DNA of 32,079 nt, from contig SYLI01000082.1 in NCBI GenBank assembly GCA_005809105.1, positions 1 through 32,079 on the forward strand, given 5' to 3'. Under the pieces are notes generated by a model, which saw nothing but the letters and a program-made list of their open reading frames with translations, made no database searches and was not told where the DNA came from. A program made the translations under genes and the position numbers. Shown one piece after another: positions 7,765 through 14,488 of the stretch. This DNA comes from Verrucomicrobiales bacterium. Its GTDB lineage: Bacteria > Verrucomicrobiota > Verrucomicrobiia > Limisphaerales > UBA1100. Within the stretch, counting starts at the first letter, position 1; each line of letters starts with the position of its first letter.

Positions 7765-9081
7765 ATGCGCGAAAGGGCCACCAGCATCGTCCGCCGGCTT
7801 CGTGAAGCAGGGCACTGTGCCTACTTCGCCGGAGGTTGTGTGCGAGACATGCTTCGCGGCGTGTCCCCGCAGGACTTTGACATTGCCACCAGCGCACTGC
7901 CCGAGCAGGTCGAGGCACTCTTTCCAAGAACGATCGGCGTGGGCCGGCAGTTTGGCGTGATGCTCGTGCTGGAAGCGGGGGGGCAGTATGAGGTCGCCAC
8001 CTTTCGCAATGACGGTGGTTATTCCGACGGGCGGCGCCCCGATGCCGTGGAATTTGCCGATGCCCGCGCTGATGCGCAGCGCCGGGATTTCACCATCAAC
8101 GGACTCTTTCTGGATCCGCTCACCGGCGAGACCCATGACTGGGTGGGAGGCTCGGAAGACCTGCGCGCGCGGCGCGTGCGCGCCATTGGCGATCCATGCG
8201 CACGATTCGCCGAGGATCACTTGCGGCTGCTGCGCGCCGTGCGGTTTGCCGCGCAGCTCGATTTCCAGATTGAAGCCAGCACATGGGCTGCCTTGCAATC
8301 GCTCGCAGGCAGGATCCAGAGCGTTGCCGCCGAACGCGTGCGTGACGAACTGGTCAAACTCCTTCGCCCTCCCCACGCCGCGCACGGGCTGGACTTGCTT
8401 GAGCAGAGCGGACTCATGGCGTTCGTCCTGCCTGAGCTGGTTCCCACCGTGAATTGCGAGCAGCCTCCCGATCACCACCCGGAAGGCACCGTGTACCAAC
8501 ACATCCGCGCCATGCTCGCGCTGTTGCCGGCCGACGCGCCTTTCGCGCTGCCGTGGGCGGCGCTGCTGCTCGACATCGGCAAGCCCGCCACCGCGTCGAG
8601 GTCGCCCGACGGCCGCATCCATTTTTACGCTCATGAACAAGTCGGCGCCGACATCACTGCAGCACTGCTGGAGCGCCTGCGGTTTTCCCGCTCGCAGATC
8701 GAGGAAATCACGTTTGTCGTGCGCCATCACATGCAGCTCAAGGACGCGCCGCAAATGCGCAAGGCCACGCTGCGTCGCGTGCTGCTGCGTCCCACATTCG
8801 CGCTGGAGCTGGAGCACCTTCGGCTGGACTGCCAAGCGTCCCACGGCAAGATGAACCTCCACGAATTGCTGCTGCGTGAACAGGCCGAGCTGGCCTCCCA
8901 ACCGGCGCTGGCGGCGCCGTTGTTGCGCGGCGACGACCTGATCGCGCTAGGCTTCGTGCCCGGACCTGAGTTGGGCCGCATGTTGGAGGACGCCCGCGAC
9001 CGCCAGCTTTCAGGCGAACTGACCACGCGTGATGCGGCGCTGGCATGGGCCAAAGAAAGGGCTGCCCAACCGCCTCGCTGA
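7765..9081 (+). CDS. cca: CCA-adding tRNA nucleotidyltransferase / poly(A) polymerase family with HD domain
   Basis: A 438-residue class II nucleotidyltransferase that adds or repairs the 3' CCA of tRNAs. Motifs in order: YFAGGCVRDMLRG and the metal-binding DFDIATS (Asp37, Asp39), RRDFTINGLF, and DPCARFAEDHLRLLRAVRFA, which covers the template-reading region. An HD-like domain has HHPEGTVYQHI, LLLDIGKPATAS and FYAHEQVGA. The first part fits CCA-adding or A-adding enzymes; a poly(A) polymerase function cannot be excluded by eye. The frame extends to a TTG at 7738, but that lies in the rpsU terminator, so ATG 7765 is chosen. The next gene starts 22 bases after the stop. Confidence 0.9.
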   Translation: MRERATSIVRRLREAGHCAYFAGGCVRDMLRGVSPQDFDIATSALPEQVEALFPRTIGVGRQFGVMLVLEAGGQYEVATFRNDGGYSDGRRPDAVEFADARADAQRRDFTINGLFLDPLTGETHDWVGGSEDLRARRVRAIGDPCARFAEDHLRLLRAVRFAAQLDFQIEASTWAALQSLAGRIQSVAAERVRDELVKLLRPPHAAHGLDLLEQSGLMAFVLPELVPTVNCEQPPDHHPEGTVYQHIRAMLALLPADAPFALPWAALLLDIGKPATASRSPDGRIHFYAHEQVGADITAALLERLRFSRSQIEEITFVVRHHMQLKDAPQMRKATLRRVLLRPTFALELEHLRLDCQASHGKMNLHELLLREQAELASQPALAAPLLRGDDLIALGFVPGPELGRMLEDARDRQLSGELTTRDAALAWAKERAAQPPR

Positions 9082-9103
9082 GGCTATCGTGGACTGCACG
9101 AGC

Positions 9104-10516
9104 ATGGACAAATTGCTGCTGGTGGATGACGAAGCCGACGTGCGCTACTCCTTCGAGCGCATCTTTGGCGGCGATCCGTCCATGGTGCTCCGCTGCGCGG
9201 GCAGCGGCGAGGAGGCGCTGGGGATCATCCCGCAGTGGCAGCCGGATTTGGTCTTGATGGACATCCGCATGGGTGGCCAGAGCGGCATCGAAACGCTGCA
9301 ACGCCTGCGCGAATTTGACGCCCGGACGCCGGTGATTCTCATGACGGCCTTCGGCACGACGCAGGCGGCCATCCACGCCATGAAACACGGCGCGTACGAC
9401 TACGTGCTCAAGCCCTTCGAAGTGCCGCGGCTGCGGCAGCTCGTGGCCGACGCGCTCGCCGCTTCGCGGGCGATGAAGCAGACGGCTCCTGCCTTGCCGA
9501 TGCTTCCCCGCGAGGATTACGATCTGGGCATCGTGGGCCGCAGCCCGTCGATGCAGGAGGTGTTTAAGCTCATCGGCCAGCTTGCCGCCACCGACGCCAC
9601 GGCCCTCATCACCGGCCCCAGCGGCACGGGCAAGGAACTGGTGGCCCGCGCCATCCACCGGAACAGCGAGCGCAGCGGGCGGCCCTTCCTCGCCATCAAT
9701 TGCGCGGCGATCCCCGAGGCGCTGCTGGAAAGCGAACTCTTCGGGCACGAGAAGGGTGCCTTCACCGGCGCCACCTCGCAGCGCCTGGGCAAGTTCGAGC
9801 AATCCCACGGGGGCACGCTTTTTCTGGACGAGATTGGCGACATGAGCGCCACCACGCAGACCAAGATTCTGCGGGTGCTGCAGGATGGCGTGTTTGAGCG
9901 CGTGGGGGGTGCGCACGCCGTGCGTACCAACGTGCGCATCATCGCCGCCACCAACAAGCCGTTGGAGGAGGCCGTGGCTGCGCGCCAGTTTCGCGAGGAT
10001 CTTTTCTATCGCCTCAACGTCGTGCGCGTGCGCCTGCCTGCCCTGCGCGATCGTCCTGAGGATATCCCGTTGCTCGTCGACTTTTTTCTGGCAAAGGCCC
10101 GTCGGGCCGGAGCCGCTGCCGTGGCATTGCACCCACAGGCGCTCGAGGCGTTGCAGCGTCATGGCTGGCCGGGCACTGTGCGCGACCCGGCGACCGCCGT
10201 GCAGCGCGCGCCGGTGATCGCCAAGGGAGAGGTGATCCGCACCGGGGATCTCCCCCCGGAAATCCTCCAGCCGATCCCGGCGGCGCCGGTGGCGTCCGAC
10301 GATGTGGCCGCGTTGTCGGCCCGGCTCTTTGCATGGGCGCGCGCCGACCGGTCATTTAAGGTGATCGCCGCGGTGGAGCGCGAGCTCATCGCCAACGCCT
10401 TGCGCGAGACGGGCGGCAATCAGGTGCAGGCGGCGAAGCTGCTGGGCATCACACGCGCCACGTTGCGCAAGCGCATGGAAAAATTCGCCATCCGCAAGGC
10501 AACCTCGATCGAGTGA
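9104..10516 (+). CDS. NtrC-family sigma-54-dependent response regulator
   Basis: A 470-residue regulator in three parts. The receiver domain (1-120) has Asp8, Asp9, phosphoacceptor Asp53 in LVLMDIR, Thr81 and Lys103. The AAA+ domain has Walker A GPSGTGKE (171-178), the sigma-54 contact loop GAFTGA (218-223) and Walker B LFLDEI (239-244). A Fis-type helix-turn-helix lies at the end (GNQVQAAKLLGITRATLRKR). It would activate sigma-54 promoters when phosphorylated. The usual WPGNVREL element of the sensor-2 region reads WPGTVRDP (355-362), an unusual change. No histidine kinase is adjacent. ATG 9104 is chosen because the receiver fold begins there; the frame is open back to 9029, inside cca. Confidence 0.92.
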   Translation: MDKLLLVDDEADVRYSFERIFGGDPSMVLRCAGSGEEALGIIPQWQPDLVLMDIRMGGQSGIETLQRLREFDARTPVILMTAFGTTQAAIHAMKHGAYDYVLKPFEVPRLRQLVADALAASRAMKQTAPALPMLPREDYDLGIVGRSPSMQEVFKLIGQLAATDATALITGPSGTGKELVARAIHRNSERSGRPFLAINCAAIPEALLESELFGHEKGAFTGATSQRLGKFEQSHGGTLFLDEIGDMSATTQTKILRVLQDGVFERVGGAHAVRTNVRIIAATNKPLEEAVAARQFREDLFYRLNVVRVRLPALRDRPEDIPLLVDFFLAKARRAGAAAVALHPQALEALQRHGWPGTVRDPATAVQRAPVIAKGEVIRTGDLPPEILQPIPAAPVASDDVAALSARLFAWARADRSFKVIAAVERELIANALRETGGNQVQAAKLLGITRATLRKRMEKFAIRKATSIE

Positions 10517-10539
10517 TGCGCCGCCCTAGTTGAAGTTGT

Positions 10540-11550
10540 TCATCGGGGGAACCGGGGCGACTGGTGCACGCGCTCCACGCCCGCCTGCAGGGTGAGGATC
10601 CGCAGGCCGTGCGACGCGCCAAACCGCATGAGGCTCGCCTCCGGCCCCAGCACGCTGCACGCCGTCGCCAACGCGTCGGCCTCAAGGCACGTCGCTGCGG
10701 TGACCGTGCAGGAGAGAACCCCGTCCACCGGACGACCAGTGCGCGGATCGAGCAAATGGCCGTAGCGCACTCCATTCGCCTCGAAAAAGTTTTCGTAGTT
10801 GCCGGAGGTGGAGAGCGCGCCACCTCGCAGGGCGATGGGCACACGCTGCCCACGCTTGGCGGGGTCTTCAATCTGAACCACCCAATGATCCTGCCCGGGC
10901 GGCAGTCCCAGCACGCGAAGGTCGCCGCCGGCCTTCACCATCGCGGCGGTGACGCCGCAAGCGCGCAGGCGTTCAATGGCGCGGTCCACCGCATAGCCTT
11001 TGCCAAACCCACCGGGGTCGATGGACATTCCCGGCCTGTTAAAGCGCAGGGTGCGCGCCTTGTCGTCAAAGTGCACATGGCGGTGGCCGACGCGCCCGAG
11101 CGCCTCGCGAAGCTCCGGCTCGGAGGGCACGTGGAAGCGTTCTTTGTGGAGGAATCCCCAGAGATCCACGAGCGGGCGTACGGTGGGGTCGAACGCGCCG
11201 CCGGAGCGTGCTGCCAGAAGGAACGCCTCCTGCAAGACGCGAAAGAGTTCCGCATCGACACTTGCGGGCCCGGCTGCCGCGGCGAGGTTGAGGTGGCTGA
11301 GCCTGCTGTCCTCACGGTGAATGCTCAGGAGCTGGTCGGCCGCGCGAACCTCGGCAAATGCGGCGTCGATCGCCTGCTGCTGCGATGGCACGCTGCCTCC
11401 ATACACGCTGATGGTGACCAGCGTGCCCAGGAGTGGCTGGCTGCGCGTCAGGCGCTCAGCGTGCGGCGGGCCCGCCTGGCAGGCGCTCAGCAGGCAGGCG
11501 AGGGCGCACCACCAGCTGGTAGGAGGCCAGTACGCGTTTAACACCTTCAT
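10540..11550 (-). CDS. apbE: FAD:protein FMN transferase (ApbE), lipoprotein
   Basis: A 336-residue ApbE-family enzyme that attaches FMN covalently from FAD to a Thr (or Ser) of exported flavoproteins. It starts with a lipoprotein signal with lipobox LLSAC, so it acts in the periplasm, membrane-tethered. Family motifs: DSRLSHLN, AFDPTVRPLVDLWGF, SIDPGGFGKGYAVDRA, VKAGGDLRVLG, ALSTSGNYENFF, HLLDPRTGRPV, and the metal-site region CLEADALATA. All key motifs look intact. ATG 11550 lies inside the upstream FMN-binding gene, so the two overlap by 95 bases in different frames. The lipobox supports this start. Its natural substrate is very likely the protein encoded just upstream. Confidence 0.93.
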   Translation of the reverse strand: MKVLNAYWPPTSWWCALACLLSACQAGPPHAERLTRSQPLLGTLVTISVYGGSVPSQQQAIDAAFAEVRAADQLLSIHREDSRLSHLNLAAAAGPASVDAELFRVLQEAFLLAARSGGAFDPTVRPLVDLWGFLHKERFHVPSEPELREALGRVGHRHVHFDDKARTLRFNRPGMSIDPGGFGKGYAVDRAIERLRACGVTAAMVKAGGDLRVLGLPPGQDHWVVQIEDPAKRGQRVPIALRGGALSTSGNYENFFEANGVRYGHLLDPRTGRPVDGVLSCTVTAATCLEADALATACSVLGPEASLMRFGASHGLRILTLQAGVERVHQSPRFPR

Positions 11551-12040
11551 TGACGTTGCGGCAGGAGATGGTGGCACCGCTGATGTTGTGGATGTCCTCG
11601 CGAAACCGCAAGGGGTCCGCGGCGTCCTTTCCCGCGAATTGCGCGCGCCATTTGGCACCCCGCACCTCGTGGCCGTAGCTCTCGCGGTACTCGAGGATTT
11701 CCACCTGCCGGACGCGGCCGTCGCGGCCGATGGCGACGGCGTAGTCAATGGCTTCGTGCTTGCCCATCACGCGATCCAAGGCGAGGACGCCCACGGGAAT
11801 CCCCGATTTGCTGGCCAAAACGTAGGGAATGCCCCGCAGGGGGACGGTGACGCCGCAGGCCTTCTCGATGGCGCGCGATTCGTCGGCGGTGAAGGTCTCG
11901 ACGCGCCGCTCGAAGGCGTCGGCTTCGGGGAAGCACAGCTTTTGCGCGGCGTCGACGCTCAGGTATCTTTCCGCGCGCCCGTCCGGGGCGAAGCAGACGC
12001 AGAGGCAGGAGATGAGCCGAAGGGCGACTGAAAGGGTCAT
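11456..12040 (-). CDS. Exported FMN-binding domain protein (covalent flavoprotein)
   Basis: A 194-residue protein with an N-terminal export signal (about 1-23) and an FMN_bind domain (about 75-175), as in NqrC/RnfG. It contains AIDYAVAIGRDG, VEILEYRESYG, KWRAQFAGK and the flavin-attachment signature NISGAT with Thr157. FMN would be attached to this Thr by ApbE, encoded directly downstream. The acidic residue usual just before this signature (as in DAISGAT) is His151 here, with Asp149 two residues earlier. Likely role: periplasmic one- or two-electron carrier receiving electrons from the membrane cytochrome of the same cluster. It starts 9 bases after the porin stop. Confidence 0.87.
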   Translation of the reverse strand: MTLSVALRLISCLCVCFAPDGRAERYLSVDAAQKLCFPEADAFERRVETFTADESRAIEKACGVTVPLRGIPYVLASKSGIPVGVLALDRVMGKHEAIDYAVAIGRDGRVRQVEILEYRESYGHEVRGAKWRAQFAGKDAADPLRFREDIHNISGATISCRNVNEGVKRVLASYQLVVRPRLPAERLPGGPAAR

Positions 12041-12049
12041 GGCGCCGGG

Positions 12050-13375
12050 TTAAAAGTTGAAGCCAATCCCCACGGAAAAGATATTGTCGCTCTTCGTGGT
12101 GAGGCAGGCGGTGTAGTCGGCCTTCACCACGGTGTGATCGCTCAAGAACCAGGCGACACCGCCGGTGAGATAGTCCTTGTTGTTGGAGCGGGTCTTGGTC
12201 AGTCCCGATGCGTAATCGCCAGAGGTGGTGTGGATGTCAGCATAGCGGACAAAGGGCACCAGTCGCATGGCACCGCCTCTGCCGTGGTGCCATGAATCCG
12301 GCCAGATGTCGTAGGCCGCCTCGGCGTACCAGCCGTACATGCGGTTGCCCACGTCGTTGGTGGTCGTGCCGTCGTTGTTGGCACGCAGGTTTGCCGCGTC
12401 GCCAAAGTGCCACATGGCAACGTCGCCGCGCAGTTCCAGACGTTTCGCCCAAGCTGGACGGTAGCTGGCCTCAACATCCCATGCGCCGGCCGTGATGGGC
12501 TGGCTGTTGTGGCCGCTCAACTGCGTGACATATCCCGAGAGGCTGGTTTCCAATCCGGGCACGCCCGTGTAGGTGAACTTGGCGCCATAGGCCAGGCTGT
12601 CGGTCTTGTCATCGGCCTTGTCATAGAGCCGGGGACGCGCCCCGCGCATGCCGCCGCTTCCGGTGATCATGTTGTCGGTGTTGCGCTCGGAGATGCCGGT
12701 GCTGATCAGCGCCTCGTACTTGAGCCCCTCTCCAAGGTTGCCCCACACACCTCCTAGGCTTCCTTCCATCCAGGTGCTGGGGATGATCTCCTGGTACAAT
12801 CGCGGGCGTTCCACCGAGTAGAACGTCGTGGGTTCATGGCGCAGGTTGACGCGGCCCATGGGAACCAGCGAAATGCCCGGCGACCGGATGTTGAAGCGGT
12901 CATTGATCAGAAAGTCGGCATAGAACTGCTCCAGCTCGATCTCGCCATCGTAGAACCGCGACGTGGACTTTCCCGAGGCACCGCCATGCTCGATTTCGAT
13001 TTCAGAGTGAAATTGAATCCAGTCATTGGGTTTGAAGCTGGGAGAAAGCACAAACCGGTGAGGGTCGAAATAGTTGCCGTCGGCGCTGCGCGTCCACTTG
13101 TACTTGGCTTCGCCGTAGAATTTGAAGTTGAGCCCGCTGCTGGATTTTTTCTCCAATCCGGCGAAGGGATCCGCAAGGGTTGCCGCGCGATTGGACTTGA
13201 TTTGGCCGAGCTCCGCTTGCATGGAACGAATCTGCGCCTCCAACTGCTTCACTCGATCCTCCACCGATTGAGCCGATGCCGCCACATTGCCGGCCCAACA
13301 AGCCAGCACAGCGACTCTGAAAAGAGAACCCCGTCCCCGGCAAACCAAGCTAACGACATTGAGTATCATTCTCAT
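12050..13375 (-). CDS. Outer-membrane porin with N-terminal coiled coil
   Basis: A 441-residue protein with signal peptide (RVAVLACWAGNVAASAQ, cut near residue 36) and a short coiled coil (VEDRVKQLEAQIRSMQAEL) like those that bind peptidoglycan or trimerise porins. The rest is beta-barrel-like: alternating aromatic strands such as FKFYGEAKYKW, WIQFHSEIEIEH, FYADFLI, MYGWYAEAAYDIW and TGGVAWFLSDHTVVKADY, ending in SVGIGFNF with a terminal Phe, the outer-membrane insertion signal. It resembles phosphate-selective-type (OprO/P) porins, but the solute cannot be told. Its start overlaps a Fur box and a promoter lies just upstream, so iron is the likely signal. Confidence 0.82.
   Translation of the reverse strand: MRMILNVVSLVCRGRGSLFRVAVLACWAGNVAASAQSVEDRVKQLEAQIRSMQAELGQIKSNRAATLADPFAGLEKKSSSGLNFKFYGEAKYKWTRSADGNYFDPHRFVLSPSFKPNDWIQFHSEIEIEHGGASGKSTSRFYDGEIELEQFYADFLINDRFNIRSPGISLVPMGRVNLRHEPTTFYSVERPRLYQEIIPSTWMEGSLGGVWGNLGEGLKYEALISTGISERNTDNMITGSGGMRGARPRLYDKADDKTDSLAYGAKFTYTGVPGLETSLSGYVTQLSGHNSQPITAGAWDVEASYRPAWAKRLELRGDVAMWHFGDAANLRANNDGTTTNDVGNRMYGWYAEAAYDIWPDSWHHGRGGAMRLVPFVRYADIHTTSGDYASGLTKTRSNNKDYLTGGVAWFLSDHTVVKADYTACLTTKSDNIFSVGIGFNF
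13360..13374. promoter_or_regulatory. Fur box at the porin start codon
   Basis: TGAGAATGATACTCA on the minus strand fits the classic 7-1-7 Fur operator (TGATAATnATTATCA) with palindromic arms except for one pair. It overlaps the annotated porin ATG (13373-13375) and lies about 6-20 bases after the predicted transcription start. The fur gene is upstream in the same cluster. Seen directly; binding is inferred. Confidence 0.72.
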
Positions 13376-13387
13376 GAATTGAGGCGA

Positions 13388-13415
13388 ACGATATGCGACT
13401 GTGTCTCAATGTCAA
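13388..13415 (-). promoter_or_regulatory. Sigma-70-like promoter for porin-FMN protein-apbE
   Basis: On the minus strand a perfect TTGACA (13415-13410) overlaps the stop of the cytochrome-like gene. A 16-base spacer and -10 TATCGT (13393-13388) follow. It would start transcription about 6 bases before the porin ATG and just upstream of the Fur box, so the porin part of the cluster may be transcribed separately under iron repression. Confidence 0.5.
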
Positions 13416-13930
13416 TTGGCTTTTGAAACTTTCTTGGCCCATCGCCAAGCGCCAAGGAGGTGGCCCATCAGGACCGCCGGAAGCGCCAGTCCGAACCAAA
13501 GATGAAGCCGGCTTAGCTGCTCTCTCACTTTCGGATTCTTGGTTCCATCAATCACTTCGGGATAGTAGATGAGCATGCCTGTCAAAATCAGGCCGCCAAA
13601 GAGAATTGCGAGGGGAAGTCCCGACTTGATGTTAGCTCGCATGCGCCAGCCTCCCATCATGTGGGCGCGCCAAAGCCAGCCAAAGGCGACGCAGAGCAGG
13701 GGGTTCAAGGCGCCATGGATCGCACGGGCCACCGCCATCAGGCTCGAGTTTTCGCGAGCCTGCACCTCCGACGAGAAAAGCGACTGAGGGTCTCCCTTTT
13801 CACCGGCACTTGCTCCCCGCCACAAAACGAATCCGGATGCGAAACTCGCCAGCAGCAAGACCAGGAGCACCAACTGGATCGTGCGAGACAACCGTGTGGG
13901 GCGGCCTTCCGAAGCCTCGGTCTGAACCAT
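13412..13930 (-). CDS. Four-helix b-type cytochrome-like inner-membrane protein
   Basis: A 172-residue protein with four predicted membrane segments (about 18-37, 70-90, 105-123, 142-162). Helix 2 carries His72 and His90, helix 4 carries His143 and His157. Two histidines per helix at 14-18 residue spacing is the layout of a bis-heme b cytochrome that moves electrons across the membrane. I recognise the fold class, not a named family; it resembles small cytochrome b561/DUF4405-like proteins. ATG 13930 is one base after the fur stop (TGA-G-ATG); an alternative ATG at 13960 would overlap fur by 29 bases. Likely role: pass quinol electrons to the periplasmic flavoprotein encoded downstream. Confidence 0.68.
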   Translation of the reverse strand: MVQTEASEGRPTRLSRTIQLVLLVLLLASFASGFVLWRGASAGEKGDPQSLFSSEVQARENSSLMAVARAIHGALNPLLCVAFGWLWRAHMMGGWRMRANIKSGLPLAILFGGLILTGMLIYYPEVIDGTKNPKVREQLSRLHLWFGLALPAVLMGHLLGAWRWAKKVSKAN

Positions 13931-13931
13931 C

Positions 13932-14405
13932 TCAGCAATTCTTGTTGCGGCAGGCCCCAAGCCGCTTCAACTCTTCGCAGCTTCCCGTGATGCGCAGCTG
14001 CTGGCTCTTGATGGCGAAACCCAGCCGGTGTGTGATTTCGTTCTCCAACTGGTCGAGCTTGTCGCTCTCAAACTCGACGATCTTTTCGCAGTCGTTGCAG
14101 ATGATGTGATTGTGATTGGGATGGTCTGCGTAATTGGGGTCGTAGACCTTGTAGTCCTTGCCAAAGTCCATCTCATGCACCATGCCGCTTTCGGTCAGCA
14201 AAGGCAGCGTGCGATAAACCGTGGCGCGCGACACCGTGGCGTCCATTTTGCGCGCCATTTCCAGAAGCTGCTCGGCGGTGAAATGGCGGTCGGTGGCAAA
14301 CACCGTGTCAACGATCGCCCTGCGCTGGGAAGTGAGCCGCAGGTTTTTTTGCTCCAAGAACTGCAGGAATTTTTCCCGGGCCGCATGCCGCTCAACTTGA
14401 GGCAT
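13932..14405 (-). CDS. fur: Fur-family metalloregulator
   Basis: A 157-residue Fur-family repressor. The N-terminal winged helix (about 10-85) has LRLTSQRRAIVDTVF, HFTAEQLL and the recognition helix region VSRATVYRTLPLLTESG. The C-terminal dimerisation/metal domain has YDPNYADHPNHNHIICNDC, with His-rich metal site and a CxxC structural zinc pair (IICNDC); a second Cys pair lies at the end (CRNKNC). Fur rather than Zur or PerR is favoured by the nearby Fur box and the iron/redox neighbours, but specificity is inferred. It is the first gene of the cytochrome-porin-flavoprotein-apbE cluster. Confidence 0.9.
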   Translation of the reverse strand: MPQVERHAAREKFLQFLEQKNLRLTSQRRAIVDTVFATDRHFTAEQLLEMARKMDATVSRATVYRTLPLLTESGMVHEMDFGKDYKVYDPNYADHPNHNHIICNDCEKIVEFESDKLDQLENEITHRLGFAIKSQQLRITGSCEELKRLGACRNKNC

Positions 14406-14410
14406 GGGTG

Positions 14411-14441
14411 AGTATGCTGGGTTGACGGATCCAAAGTCAAC
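14411..14441 (-). promoter_or_regulatory. Possible fur promoter with inverted repeat GTTGAC-N9-GTCAAC
   Basis: On the minus strand TTGACT (14440-14435) and CATACT (14416-14411) are 18 bases apart, upstream of the fur ATG at 14405. An inverted repeat GTTGAC...GTCAAC (14421-14426 and 14436-14441) overlaps the -35 and could be an operator. The predicted start would make the fur message almost leaderless, so this is a weak call. Confidence 0.3.
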
Positions 14442-14488
14442 GAGGGCTTGTTCAATCTCCTTGCCACCGCCGCCGCCACCGCCCGACG

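Noticed and set aside
7317-7787. 156-codon minus-strand open frame covering rpsU
   Set aside because: Covers rpsU and its terminator on the wrong strand; product is Arg/Ser-rich and unlike any family I know.
7699-8901. 400-codon minus-strand open frame opposite cca
   Set aside because: Antisense shadow; it also crosses the rpsU terminator.
8738-10162. 474-codon minus-strand open frame opposite the NtrC regulator
   Set aside because: Antisense shadow; all conserved motifs are on the plus strand.
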